Assembly: GCA_964387075.1 (NCBI GenBank) | Contig: CAYLVB010000008.1 | Location: forward strand, 189,826 to 253,825 | Length of the DNA: 64,000 nt | Source: PALSA-968 sp964387075 | GTDB taxonomy: Bacteria; Bacteroidota; Bacteroidia; B-17B0; Aurantibacillaceae | Direction of reading: 5' to 3' | Shown here: positions 19,286-27,783 of the stretch, piece after piece | How the letters are laid out: every line of letters starts with the position of its first letter | Position numbering within the stretch: the first letter of the stretch is position 1 | The notes under the pieces: model-generated | Told to the model about the DNA's origin: nothing | The model's database searches: none | What the model saw: only the letters and a program-made list of their open reading frames with translations | Position numbers and translations under genes: made by a program

Positions 19286-21565
19286 ATGAAAAAACACCTA
19301 CTCACCTTTGGCTGTACGGCTTTGCTGTTTGCGGGTTCTATGGCACAAAATTTCCAGGCTTCGCCTCAGCCGATCATTTCGGCGGGTGATGAGCATCAAC
19401 AACAACAACCCACCACCGGGTATATCCGTTGTGGGTCCGTAGAACCCGGAGCCGAATGGGATAAAGCGTTCAACGCGTTAGTTGACAAATATAAGGCCGA
19501 CCTGCAGACCGGGAAAGCCACCGCGGCTAACTACACCATCGCGGTCATCGTGCACGTAATTCACAACAACGAAACGGTGGGAGGTACCAACTCCTATAAC
19601 CTTTCGCAGGCGCAGATCAATTCGCAGATCACGATCTTAAATAACGATTACGCCGGAACCAATTCGGATATCTCGTTGGTTCCTTCTTCTTTCCAGGGCG
19701 TGAAGGCCAACGACTGTAACATCCACTTCTGCATGGCGCAGAAGGATCCTCTGGGTAACACGCTTACTGAACCCGGTATCGAGCGTATCAACAGGAACAC
19801 CAAAGGATGGAGCGCGCCTCCCTATTCATCGACCTATATTGATGGTACCATTAAGCCAAACTCTATCTGGGATCCTACCAAATACCTGAACATGTGGATC
19901 TGTAACCTGGGCAGCGGCTTATTAGGCTATGCTACTTTTCCTACGAACTCCGGACTGGGAGCGAGTATTCCCGGTGGTGGAAATGGAACCACCACTACAG
20001 ATGGAGTGGTAATGCTGGCTTCGGCCTTCGGTAACATTGGTTTCCAGGCTACCTCGCAATACAATAAAGGAAGAACCACTACACACGAAGTAGGTCACTG
20101 GCTGGGTTTACGCCATATCTGGGGTGACGGCAGCGGATGTGCTACCGACTATTGCAATGACACCCCTACTGCCGACGCGGCTCACGGTGGTTGCATCTCT
20201 CCTTCTCCTTATCACGTTAACGCTTGTGGCGCAGGTACTTCTCCTAATGGTGAAATGACCATGAACTATATGGATTACACGGATGATGCCTGTATGTACA
20301 TGTTCACCAACGATCAAAGGACACGCATGCAGACCTGTATGGCTAACGGTAATCTCCGTACACCTTTAACAGGTAACGCGGTTACCATTTGTAACGCTAC
20401 GGTTTCTACGCCAACTGCAAACTTCACGCACCCAACCACCATGTGTGCCCAGGCGAACATTCCGTTCACTGATGCTTCAAGCGGGCCTCCAACCGGATGG
20501 GCATGGAGTGTGGCGCCAACCACAGGGGTAGTAATTACAACTGCTTCTTCTCAGAACCCCACGATCAATTTCCCAGCTGCGGGTAACTATACGGTTACTT
20601 TAGTGGCAAGCAACTCGCAAGGTAGCAACTCAACTTCACAGGTGGTAACGATCACCGCTTGTGCTGCTGTTTGCGATACTTTGTCGAACATCAACAACAC
20701 CGATACGCTTGCTATGTACAACGCGGGTGCCGGTGGATACTGGACCGGAACCAACGCGTATCCATTCACCGATATCGCGGAGTTCTACCAGAAATCACAA
20801 TTCGCTAGCAACCTTACTAACGTAACGGGCGGTATCATTCTGTTCTATAAGAACGGAGTAAGAGGAACTAAAGGTACGGGTACTGTTACTTTGACCATGA
20901 ATGCTGGTCCAACCACTCCGGGAGCGGTACTGGCAACCAAAGCATTCACCATCAATACAGCAACGGCAACAACCGCAGTACAGAGCGTACCCTATGCGGG
21001 TAATCCAAACCTGCAGTTTGCAAGTCCTATTATCATACCTTATGTAGCCATGTTCACTACTCCGGGTACTTTAAGCGCTGACTTCTTTATGGCCTTAACT
21101 GTTCCAACAGGGGGTCCTGATACTGTTGCGGTATTGACAGGCAGAAGGAATCATTCGTACCCAACCAACACCGGCTGGATCAAGTATGGCGGTAACTGGT
21201 TAGACCTGAAAACAGCTACCACCGGAACCGCTAACCCGAACGGAAGTACCTATAACATTGGTATCATTCCTATCGCTTGCCCTACCAGCGGTATGCAGGA
21301 TAACAGCTACCTCGGCCATAACATCAACCTGTTCCCAAATCCAACCAGCGGATACATCAATTTCGCGGTAGCTTTAGGACAGGCAACCGACCTGCAATTC
21401 ACTATCCTGAACACCCTAGGTCAAACCGTTTCTGTGAAAACAGAGAGCAATTTCACCAACGGAGTACTTACTTACGATCTGTCGCATTTACCGAAAGGAG
21501 TTTACTTTGTCCATATAACGGATAAGGAGAACAACAAAACGGTAAAGAAGATACTGATCGAATAA
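19286..21565 (+). CDS. Secreted M43-family zinc metalloprotease with PKD domain and T9SS sorting domain
   Basis: The 759-residue protein begins with a signal peptide (MKKHLLTFGCTALLFAGSMA). The catalytic domain (about 80-355) has the metzincin zinc site HEVGHWLGLRH at 267-277 followed by IWGD, and the Met-turn NYMDY at 327-331, as in cytophagalysin/pappalysin (M43) peptidases. Paired cysteines in the Cys285-Cys314 region (GCATDYCND, GGCIS, NACGAG) fit M43 disulfides. A PKD domain spans about 375-457. An uncharacterised beta-rich module follows (470-670), then a type A sorting domain (about 680-759; NLFPNPTSG to the end KILIE), marking it for export by T9SS. It is a stand-alone gene with its own promoter and a strong terminator. 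Confidence 0.93.
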   Translation: MKKHLLTFGCTALLFAGSMAQNFQASPQPIISAGDEHQQQQPTTGYIRCGSVEPGAEWDKAFNALVDKYKADLQTGKATAANYTIAVIVHVIHNNETVGGTNSYNLSQAQINSQITILNNDYAGTNSDISLVPSSFQGVKANDCNIHFCMAQKDPLGNTLTEPGIERINRNTKGWSAPPYSSTYIDGTIKPNSIWDPTKYLNMWICNLGSGLLGYATFPTNSGLGASIPGGGNGTTTTDGVVMLASAFGNIGFQATSQYNKGRTTTHEVGHWLGLRHIWGDGSGCATDYCNDTPTADAAHGGCISPSPYHVNACGAGTSPNGEMTMNYMDYTDDACMYMFTNDQRTRMQTCMANGNLRTPLTGNAVTICNATVSTPTANFTHPTTMCAQANIPFTDASSGPPTGWAWSVAPTTGVVITTASSQNPTINFPAAGNYTVTLVASNSQGSNSTSQVVTITACAAVCDTLSNINNTDTLAMYNAGAGGYWTGTNAYPFTDIAEFYQKSQFASNLTNVTGGIILFYKNGVRGTKGTGTVTLTMNAGPTTPGAVLATKAFTINTATATTAVQSVPYAGNPNLQFASPIIIPYVAMFTTPGTLSADFFMALTVPTGGPDTVAVLTGRRNHSYPTNTGWIKYGGNWLDLKTATTGTANPNGSTYNIGIIPIACPTSGMQDNSYLGHNINLFPNPTSGYINFAVALGQATDLQFTILNTLGQTVSVKTESNFTNGVLTYDLSHLPKGVYFVHITDKENNKTVKKILIE

Positions 21566-21580
21566 TTGGATCAATGATCA

Positions 21581-21623
21581 AAAAAAGCCCTCCCCGGTAC
21601 AGCCGTGGGGGGCTTTTTATTTA
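21581..21623 (+). terminator. Rho-independent terminator after the metalloprotease gene
   Basis: AAAAAAGCCCTCCCC and GGGGGGCTTTTTAT form a long stem around a short loop (GGTACAGCCGT), ending in a T-run 15 bp after the stop codon. The A-run before the stem could also let it act on the other strand. Confidence 0.85.
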
Positions 21624-21642
21624 TGTAAGGGGGGTCGTTTTT

Positions 21643-21668
21643 TTTGTAATGCAGAAAGCCTACATTTG
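21643..21668 (+). promoter_or_regulatory. Candidate promoter for the coiled-coil lipoprotein gene
   Basis: TACATTTG at 21661-21668 is an exact -7 match. A TTTG ends at 21646, but the 14-nt spacing is short; the T-run from 21639 may contribute. The leader then contains the GC-rich hairpin at 21679-21699. Confidence 0.5.
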
Positions 21669-21678
21669 TACCGAAATT

Positions 21679-21699
21679 CCCCGGAGGGATGCCTTCGGC
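21679..21699 (+). repeat. Short GC-rich palindromic leader element (copy 2)
   Basis: CCCCGGAGGGATGCCTTCGG forms an imperfect hairpin (CCGGAGG with CCTTCGG, loop GATG/GAT). It lies in the 5' leader of the lipoprotein gene, 10 bp after the -7 box, and is related to the element in the gcvH leader and to the hairpin before nuoL. Confidence 0.5.
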
Positions 21700-21712
21700 A
21701 AAAAAAACAACT

Positions 21713-22576
21713 ATGAAGAACTTCTTAAAAATGACGATCGTTGCAGGCCTTTTGATGGTTTCGACGATCTTTACATCTTGTAATAACACCGGCGAAAAAG
21801 AACCCAACCCGTTGGCCGACAGCCTGGCCGGCGACAACAGCAACCTGAAGGGCCAGTTAAGCGAAAAGGAAGCGGCCGTACAGGAGTTCATCAGCGCGTT
21901 TAATGATATCCAGGCTAACCTCGATGAGATCAAAGAAAAAGAGAAGATCGTGAGCTCGAGCGCACAGGGCGGTGATGTAAAAAGCAAGGAAGATCAGATC
22001 AAGCAGGATATACAAAGTATCTATGAGTTGATGGCCAAGAACAAGTCGCGCATCTCTTCTTTGAACAAAAAACTTAAAACAGCCAACACCAAGATCGATG
22101 GTCTTGAGAAAATGATCGCTACCCTCGAGGCGCAGCTGAACGAGAAGGATGTGCAGATCGGCGAACTTACCAATAAGATCGAGCAACTGAACATCGAACT
22201 GAGCAACCTGGTAGTGAACTATGAGAGCCTGGAGCAGGAAAATGAAGTGAAGACCGAAAAACTGAACACCGCTTATTACGTGATAGGCACTTCTAAAGAA
22301 CTGAAGGAAAAAGGCATCACCACCAAAGAGGGAGGATTTGTAGGCATTGGCAAGACCACGAATCTGAAGAAAGATTTTAACCGCGATTATTTTACCAAGA
22401 TAGACGGCAGCCAGATCAGCAGCATACCCCTGGGTGCCAAAAAGGTGAAGATCCTGAGCAGTCACCCTAGCTCTTCTTATAAACTGGTAGGTGAGAAACC
22501 CGTTGAGAAACTGGAGATCACCAACGCCGAAGAGTTCTGGAGTGTTTCTAAATACCTGGTGATCGTTATCGAATAG
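21713..22576 (+). CDS. Coiled-coil lipoprotein (resembles the Cbp1-type adhesin family)
   Basis: The 287-residue protein starts MKNFLKMTIVAGLLMVSTIF with a lipobox TSC (Cys about residue 22), then Asn/Gly-rich linker. Residues about 45-195 are a long heptad-rich coiled coil (e.g. KSRISSLNKKLKTANTKIDG, ATLEAQLNEKDVQIGELTNK). A conserved C-terminal globular part contains LNTAYYVIGTSKELKEKGI and DYFTKIDGSQISSIPLGAKK, which I associate with the Bacteroidota family annotated as Cbp1-like collagen-binding adhesins; that name is inherited annotation, not proof of function. An ATG eight codons upstream is rejected because it would precede the signal peptide with charged residues and sits inside the leader hairpin. 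Confidence 0.8.
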   Translation: MKNFLKMTIVAGLLMVSTIFTSCNNTGEKEPNPLADSLAGDNSNLKGQLSEKEAAVQEFISAFNDIQANLDEIKEKEKIVSSSAQGGDVKSKEDQIKQDIQSIYELMAKNKSRISSLNKKLKTANTKIDGLEKMIATLEAQLNEKDVQIGELTNKIEQLNIELSNLVVNYESLEQENEVKTEKLNTAYYVIGTSKELKEKGITTKEGGFVGIGKTTNLKKDFNRDYFTKIDGSQISSIPLGAKKVKILSSHPSSSYKLVGEKPVEKLEITNAEEFWSVSKYLVIVIE

Positions 22577-22595
22577 CGCCTGTTAACATTAAAAG

Positions 22596-22629
22596 AAGGT
22601 CCTTTCGTTTTGGCGGGAGGACTTTTTTT
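22596..22629 (+). terminator. Rho-independent terminator after the lipoprotein gene
   Basis: AAGGTCCT pairs with AGGACTTT (one G-T pair) around a loop of about 14 nt and is followed by a T-run (TTTTTTTATTTTT). Confidence 0.7.
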
Positions 22630-22641
22630 ATTTTTGGAGGA

Positions 22642-23346
22642 ATGAATTCCGCTTCCGCGAAATTTTACGGCACTGCAATTCCGCGCGAGGTCTCTTACCA
22701 CGCGCCGGTGTTTATTTTGCTGGTGTTGGCCAGCGCAATGCTGCTAATGGTGTATCTTTTGTATTACAAAAAGATGTGGCAATTGGTGCAAGGGGTCTTC
22801 AGTTACAGTTCGTCCAGGCAGTTGCAGCGCGAGGGATATTCTTTTTTCAAACTGTTCTCTTTATCGTTGACTGGCGTTTACATCATTTGCGCCGCGGTTT
22901 TTTTTAACTACCTGAATGAAAAAATGGGCTGGATCACCTTGAAGAATCCCGATTGGGTGTTACCTTTAAGCCTCTTGTTCCTTTCTGTGATCCTCTTCGC
23001 CAAAAAGGTATCCTCAAGGGTATTCTCGCTTTTTTTGCGCAACCAAAAGGCCCTTACCGATTACTTTTTCCAGTACTCTTTCAGTATCAAGACCGAAGGG
23101 CTGCTGTTGTTTCCGGTGTGTCTCCTGCTCTATTATTCGGCTGTGCCGCAGGAGTACCTCGTGGGAATAGGTTTGGCGATCCCGGCCCTTGTTTTTGTGG
23201 TTCGGGTGGTACGTACTCTGGCCTGGGCGGGGCCCGAATACGGGTTTTCGGTATTTCATATAGTTTTGTATCTTTGCACCGTCGAAATCATACCATTGGC
23301 CGTGTTTATTAAGGTATTGGCAGGCGACTGGCTGCGATTCGGCTAA
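22642..23346 (+). CDS. DUF4271 integral membrane protein
   Basis: The 234-residue protein has about seven hydrophobic helices (first at 23-42, VFILLVLASAMLLMVYLLYY) and the family features of DUF4271, a Bacteroidota-specific membrane family typically found just before hemD. The segment FSYSSSRQLQREGYSFFKLF after the first helix is typical. Its function is unknown. It starts right after a terminator and is followed within 18 bp by hemD, so it heads the housekeeping run. Confidence 0.82.
   Translation: MNSASAKFYGTAIPREVSYHAPVFILLVLASAMLLMVYLLYYKKMWQLVQGVFSYSSSRQLQREGYSFFKLFSLSLTGVYIICAAVFFNYLNEKMGWITLKNPDWVLPLSLLFLSVILFAKKVSSRVFSLFLRNQKALTDYFFQYSFSIKTEGLLLFPVCLLLYYSAVPQEYLVGIGLAIPALVFVVRVVRTLAWAGPEYGFSVFHIVLYLCTVEIIPLAVFIKVLAGDWLRFG
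23246..23276 (+). promoter_or_regulatory. Candidate internal promoter for hemD and downstream genes
   Basis: TTTC at 23246-23249, 19-nt spacer, TATCTTTG at 23269-23276, within the 3' end of the DUF4271 gene and 88 nt before the hemD ATG. The -7 box is an exact match and the spacing is ideal. Confidence 0.5.
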
Positions 23347-23364
23347 TTATACTAAAGACAAGCA

Positions 23365-24414
23365 ATGGCGGTAAAGCGATCAAAGGCTAAGAGCAAAAAA
23401 CCTGCTTCAAAAGCGAAGCCCAAGAAGGCTAAGTCCATAGCAAAGAAAAAGTCTAAGCCTAAGACCACGAAGGTGGTTAAGAAAAAAGCCAAGCCTGCTC
23501 CCAAGAAAGTTTTAAAACCCGCAAAAAAAGCGGTTCCTGCTAAGAAAGTTATTAAAGAAAAACCTGTTGCGGCGCCTAAGCCCGAGCGTGTAAAAGAACC
23601 CAAGATCGTTATTCCACCCGCCCCGCCGGCGCTGGTTTACCCGGATGAGAACTCTGTGAAATTGCGCGTGCGCACCATCCTGGTTTCACAACCCAAACCC
23701 GAGAACGAAAAATCGCCCTATTTAGAACTGGCCCGCCGCTCGAATGTGAAGATCGACTTCCGCCATTTCATTAAGGTGGAAGGCATGACCACCAAGGAAT
23801 TCCGCCAGCAACGCATAAATCTTACCGAGCATAACGCGGTGATCCTTACCAGCCGTAATGCCATTGATCATTTCTTCCGCATCTGCAATGAGATGCGTTA
23901 TAACGTACCCGAAACCACTAAGTATTTCTGCCTGAACGAGGCTACCGCTTACTACCTGCAGAAATACATTCAATACCGCAAGCGCAAGATATTCTTCGGC
24001 AATGGCACTATTACTGACCTGGCGGAGGCGTTGCGTAAGAACAAAGAAGAGAATTTCTTACTGCCGGTTGCCGATGTGCACCGCGAGGAAAAGATCATCG
24101 ACGTGCTTGACCTGCTGAAACTGAATTACAAGAAAGCCATCATTTACCGTACCGTTAGCGCCGACCTGAGCGACTTCAACGGCAAGCTGGATTATGATGT
24201 GGTGGTGTTCTTTACACCGGCGGGTATCCGTTCACTGTTCAAGAACTTCCCAACCTTTAAACAGGGCGATCTGCGTATCGCTGCTTTTGGCGCAGCTACG
24301 GCCAAGGCTGTTCGCGAGCATGGCCTGCGCCTCGATATCGCCGCGCCTAATCCCCAAACGCCTTCTATGACCATGGCTTTGGAGAATTACTTCCGCGAAG
24401 TAAACAAACGATAA
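23365..24414 (+). CDS. hemD: Uroporphyrinogen-III synthase with lysine-rich N-terminal tail
   Basis: The core (residues about 99-349) matches the Bacteroidota uroporphyrinogen-III synthase, which cyclises hydroxymethylbilane in tetrapyrrole synthesis. It contains RTILVSQPKPENEKSPYLELA, a two-lobed arrangement, and motifs AVILTSRNAIDHFFRIC, FCLNEATAYYLQKY and ADVHREEKIIDVL. Related proteins usually begin close to the RTILVSQP segment. Here about 98 extra residues precede it, of which the first 75 are almost only Lys, Ala, Pro and Val (e.g. KKPASKAKPKKAKS). The reading frame is continuous from the ATG at 23365. The tail resembles histone H1/AlgP-type tails and may bind nucleic acid or be a cell-envelope or polyanion anchor. 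rnpA follows after only 3 nt. Confidence 0.88.
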   Translation: MAVKRSKAKSKKPASKAKPKKAKSIAKKKSKPKTTKVVKKKAKPAPKKVLKPAKKAVPAKKVIKEKPVAAPKPERVKEPKIVIPPAPPALVYPDENSVKLRVRTILVSQPKPENEKSPYLELARRSNVKIDFRHFIKVEGMTTKEFRQQRINLTEHNAVILTSRNAIDHFFRICNEMRYNVPETTKYFCLNEATAYYLQKYIQYRKRKIFFGNGTITDLAEALRKNKEENFLLPVADVHREEKIIDVLDLLKLNYKKAIIYRTVSADLSDFNGKLDYDVVVFFTPAGIRSLFKNFPTFKQGDLRIAAFGAATAKAVREHGLRLDIAAPNPQTPSMTMALENYFREVNKR

Positions 24415-24417
24415 GTT

Positions 24418-24804
24418 TTGCCACGCTTTACTTTTAAAAAGAACGAAAGGCTTTGCAGCCTCAAGGCCATTGAACATTTGTACGGGGCCGGAACTTCTTT
24501 TTTCAGTACCCATTTCAAATGTATATATAGCATCCATGTAGAACGGCAGCCCGCGCCCTGCCAGGTGGTCTTTTCGGTGCCCAAAAAAAGTTTTAAAAAG
24601 GCGGTAGACCGAAACCTACTCAAGCGCCGCATGCGCGAATCCTATCGCATGCACAAGCAGGAATTATACGATCATCTCGCAAAAGAACAAAAGAACCTGC
24701 ACCTCCTTATCATCTATACAAGCAGGGAGGTACTTGACTTTGCAGAAATAGATAAGAAGCTGTTAAAAGCTCTTAAAACCCTGGAGCAGAAAACAACCAA
24801 TTAA
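24418..24804 (+). CDS. rnpA: Ribonuclease P protein component
   Basis: This 128-residue basic protein is the protein subunit of RNase P, which trims tRNA 5' ends. The RNR signature is clear: VPKKSFKKAVDRNLLKRRMR (residues about 53-72). The start must be the TTG at 24418: the frame opens only two codons after the hemD stop (TAA GTT TTG), the next Met is near residue 76, and PRFTFKKNERL matches the usual N-terminus of the family. Confidence 0.95.
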   Translation: MPRFTFKKNERLCSLKAIEHLYGAGTSFFSTHFKCIYSIHVERQPAPCQVVFSVPKKSFKKAVDRNLLKRRMRESYRMHKQELYDHLAKEQKNLHLLIIYTSREVLDFAEIDKKLLKALKTLEQKTTN

Positions 24805-24837
24805 TTAAAAAACGTACCTTTACGTAAAGAATTTACC

Positions 24838-26535
24838 ATGCCTGCTAAACGCCGATTTTATTTATTGCTGCTGCCGGTGATACTCTCTGTGAGCATGTTT
24901 TTCGTGGCTTTTACCGAAGACCTTTTTGAGATCAGCAAGAACCTCGATGTTTTTTCTACCATGTATCGCGAGCTCAATCTTTTCTATGTGGACGAAACCA
25001 AGCCCGGGCAGTTGATCAAGACAGCTTCTGATGCTATGTTGCAATCGCTCGATCCTTATACCGAGTATTATACCGAATCTGAAATTGAAGACTACAAGAT
25101 CATCACCACCGGTCAATACGGCGGCATAGGAGCTTCGGTGCGCGAGATGGTAGATAAGGTCTTGATATCGGAAGTGTACGAGGGTTCCCCCGCCGCTAAA
25201 GCCGGTATTAAAACCGGTGATATGATCACCGAGATCAATGGTATTACCATGAAGGGAAAGAATCCCGATGATGTAAGTCGTTTGATGAAAGGACAAGCGG
25301 GCACGCCCATCAAATTAAAAATTGAAAGGCTGGGCGAATCCAAACTTCTTGATTTCAATATACAGCGCGAAGAGATCCGCGTAAAGGATGTTCCGTATTA
25401 CGGAATGCTGAACACCGAAACAGGTTATATTAAATTAACCGGCTTTACCCAGGATGCGGCCAAGGAAGTGCGTGAAGCTTTCACCAAACTGAGAACGGAG
25501 AACAATTGCAAATCACTGGTGCTTGACCTGCGCGAGAACCCGGGCGGACTATTGCACCAGGCGGTGGATATCGTGAACATGTTCGTTGAAAAGGGAATTG
25601 ATATTTGCGTGACCAAAGGCCGGGTGAAAGAATGGGAGCAACTCTACAAGGCGGTGAATGCTCCGGTGGACCTTGTAATGCCACTGGTTGTATTGGTTGA
25701 TCGCAACTCCGCATCAGCCGCTGAGGTTGTTTCCGGATCGTTGCAGGATCTTGATCGCGCTGTAGTGGTGGGCCAGCGTACTTACGGAAAAGGATTGGTG
25801 CAGCAAACCAAACCGCTTACTTACAACGCGCAGTTAAAACTTACCGTTGCAAAATATTATATTCCAAGCGGGCGCTGCATACAAGCGCTGGACTACAGTC
25901 ACCGCAACGAGGACGGAAGCGTTGATCACGTAAGCGATTCTTTGATCACTGCGTTTAAGACACGCAATGGCCGTATTGTTTACGATGGCGCGGGTATCCT
26001 GCCGGATGTGCAAACCAGTCCGCAGAACATGAGCGATATCACCTATGCGCTCATCACCAAGAATTATATTTTTGATTACGCAACGCTTTACACCATCAAG
26101 CACCCCACGTTACCCACCAGCCCTAAGAACTTTACGATCAGCGAAAGAGAATATGAGGAGTTTGTGAGCCACCTGGAAGGAAAGGATTATTCCTACAAGA
26201 CCAATAGCGAAGAAGCGCTTGAGATCATGAAGAAGAGCGCCGAGGAGGATAAATATTTTACCGACATCGAGACCGAATTCAAGCAATTGGAAAAACGATT
26301 GATGGATCGCAAGAAGGACGATCTGCAAAAGTTCAAAGTAGAGATCAAACACATGATCGAAGATGAGATCGCGTCGCGCTATTATTTTTTGAAGGGCAGG
26401 ATAGAATCTTCGCTGAAATACGATACGGATGTGAGCGAGGCCCTGAGCCTGATCGCCAAGCAGGATAAGATGAAGGCCATCTTAAGCACCATCGAAAAAC
26501 CGAAAAAACCATTTAACGTCAATAAGAAGTTCTAA
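24838..26535 (+). CDS. S41-family C-terminal processing peptidase
   Basis: The 565-residue protease has an N-terminal membrane/signal segment (YLLLLPVILSVSMFFVAF), a PDZ domain (about 95-175; YGGIGASVREM and PAAKAGIKTGDMITEING), and the Ser/Lys catalytic domain with Ser293 in DRNSASAAE and Lys318 in TYGKGLVQ, 25 residues apart as in Tsp/CtpA. The C-terminal 150 residues are charged and helical. It acts in the periplasm or on the envelope, clipping proteins from the C-terminus. hemD-rnpA-S41 is a standard Bacteroidota order. Confidence 0.94.
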   Translation: MPAKRRFYLLLLPVILSVSMFFVAFTEDLFEISKNLDVFSTMYRELNLFYVDETKPGQLIKTASDAMLQSLDPYTEYYTESEIEDYKIITTGQYGGIGASVREMVDKVLISEVYEGSPAAKAGIKTGDMITEINGITMKGKNPDDVSRLMKGQAGTPIKLKIERLGESKLLDFNIQREEIRVKDVPYYGMLNTETGYIKLTGFTQDAAKEVREAFTKLRTENNCKSLVLDLRENPGGLLHQAVDIVNMFVEKGIDICVTKGRVKEWEQLYKAVNAPVDLVMPLVVLVDRNSASAAEVVSGSLQDLDRAVVVGQRTYGKGLVQQTKPLTYNAQLKLTVAKYYIPSGRCIQALDYSHRNEDGSVDHVSDSLITAFKTRNGRIVYDGAGILPDVQTSPQNMSDITYALITKNYIFDYATLYTIKHPTLPTSPKNFTISEREYEEFVSHLEGKDYSYKTNSEEALEIMKKSAEEDKYFTDIETEFKQLEKRLMDRKKDDLQKFKVEIKHMIEDEIASRYYFLKGRIESSLKYDTDVSEALSLIAKQDKMKAILSTIEKPKKPFNVNKKF

Positions 26536-26539
26536 GGCA

Positions 26540-27160
26540 GTGGAAAGAAGTAACCCAAAACTTCCCTGGATCTTTCTCATCATTTTCTTTCTTGTGCTGG
26601 GCTGGTCGTCCATACATCCCAAAGAGTACTTTACCTGGTTCCTGGAAGTGTTTCCCGCCTTGATCGGGTTAGGCGTACTGGCGTTTACTTACCGAAAGTT
26701 CAAATTTACCAACCTCGTGTACGGACTGATCTTGCTTCACAGCATTATTTTAATGGTGGGCGGGCATTATACGTACGCTGAGGTCCCGCTTTTCGAATGG
26801 ATCCGGGAGCCGTTGGGAATGGAGCGAAATAATTACGATAAGGTGGGGCATTTCGCGCAGGGGTTTATCCCGGCCATGATCATACGCGAGATCTTCATTC
26901 GTTTTAAAGTGGTGTATCGCAAAAGTTGGCGCAGTTTTTTGATCGTGTGCGTGTGTATGACCATCAGCGCTTTTTATGAATTGCTGGAATGGCTAGTGGC
27001 AGAAGTGAGCGGAACGGATGCCGAGGCTTTCTTAGGAAGTCAAGGCTATGTATGGGATACGCAAAGCGACATGTTGTATGCTTCTGTTGGAGCGGTACTT
27101 GCGCTGCTTTTACTGAGCAAATGGCATAATAAGCAATTGACAGGATTTGTAGTAAATTAG
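26540..27160 (+). CDS. DUF2238 (YjdF-type) membrane protein
   Basis: The 206-residue protein has about six hydrophobic helices and the family's conserved pieces: YGLILLHSIILMVGGHYTYAE, NNYDKVGHFAQGFIPAM and AFYELLEWLVAEVSG followed by WDTQSDMLYASVGA. The His and Asp/Glu residues in the membrane segments are typical of DUF2238/YjdF. Function is unknown. It starts at GTG (26540), 4 bp after the S41 gene stop, and ends 5 bp before nadD, so it is in the same operon. Confidence 0.88.
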   Translation: MERSNPKLPWIFLIIFFLVLGWSSIHPKEYFTWFLEVFPALIGLGVLAFTYRKFKFTNLVYGLILLHSIILMVGGHYTYAEVPLFEWIREPLGMERNNYDKVGHFAQGFIPAMIIREIFIRFKVVYRKSWRSFLIVCVCMTISAFYELLEWLVAEVSGTDAEAFLGSQGYVWDTQSDMLYASVGAVLALLLLSKWHNKQLTGFVVN

Positions 27161-27165
27161 CGGAT

Positions 27166-27747
27166 ATGCAGGTTGGTCTATTCTTTGGTTCTTTCAATCC
27201 CATTCATGTCGGGCACATGGTGCTGGCCAATTACATGCTCGAATTTACGGATATGAAGGAAGTATGGTTCGTGGTCTCTCCACACAATCCTTTGAAAGAT
27301 AAGGCCAGCTTACTTTCTCAAACACACCGCCTGCAAATGGTGCGCATGGCTGTTGAGGATCATCCAAAATTAAAGGCCAGTAATGTAGAGTTCAAATTGC
27401 CGCAACCTTCTTACACGATCAACACGCTTACGCATCTCGAAGAAAAATATCCGAAGAAGGAATTCGCGCTTATCATGGGAATGGATAACCTGCAGACCTT
27501 TGACAAGTGGAAGAATTATGAACAGATCTTGAAGAAGCACGATATTTACGTGTATCCGCGCCACAAGAGCGCCGGCGAAAAGTTCAGTGATCATCCGCGG
27601 GTTCATGTTACAAACGCGCCGGTCATAGAAATATCTTCTTCTTTTATTAGAGCGGCTCTCGCGGAGAAGAAAAACGTGAGTTGCTTTATGCCTGAGAAAG
27701 TATCCGATTATGTTAAAGAGATGAACTTTTATAGATCCTCAAAATAA
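27166..27747 (+). CDS. nadD: Nicotinate-nucleotide adenylyltransferase
   Basis: NadD (193 residues) adenylates nicotinate mononucleotide in NAD synthesis. It shows the nucleotidyltransferase motifs GSFNPIHVGH (8-17, with HxGH at 14-17) and the C-terminal ISSSFIRAAL, plus the substrate-site segment MGMDNLQTFDKWKNYEQIL. It is in tandem with DUF2238. Confidence 0.95.
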   Translation: MQVGLFFGSFNPIHVGHMVLANYMLEFTDMKEVWFVVSPHNPLKDKASLLSQTHRLQMVRMAVEDHPKLKASNVEFKLPQPSYTINTLTHLEEKYPKKEFALIMGMDNLQTFDKWKNYEQILKKHDIYVYPRHKSAGEKFSDHPRVHVTNAPVIEISSSFIRAALAEKKNVSCFMPEKVSDYVKEMNFYRSSK

Positions 27748-27748
27748 G

Positions 27749-27780
27749 AACCTTGGCGTCTTGGCGCCTTAGCGGTAAAA
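27749..27780 (+). repeat. CTTGGCG-type tandem intergenic repeat
   Basis: The nadD-paaI gap is made of near-repeats CTTGGCGT-CTTGGCGC-CTTAGCGGT. This resembles a widely scattered intergenic repeat type seen in many environmental bacterial genomes (units CTTNGCG). It is non-coding; a related-looking stretch occurs at 31091-31115. Confidence 0.5.
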
Positions 27781-27783
27781 AAC

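Noticed and set aside
21689..21712. Earlier ATG for the coiled-coil lipoprotein
   Set aside because: It lies inside the leader hairpin and would bury the lipoprotein signal behind charged residues.
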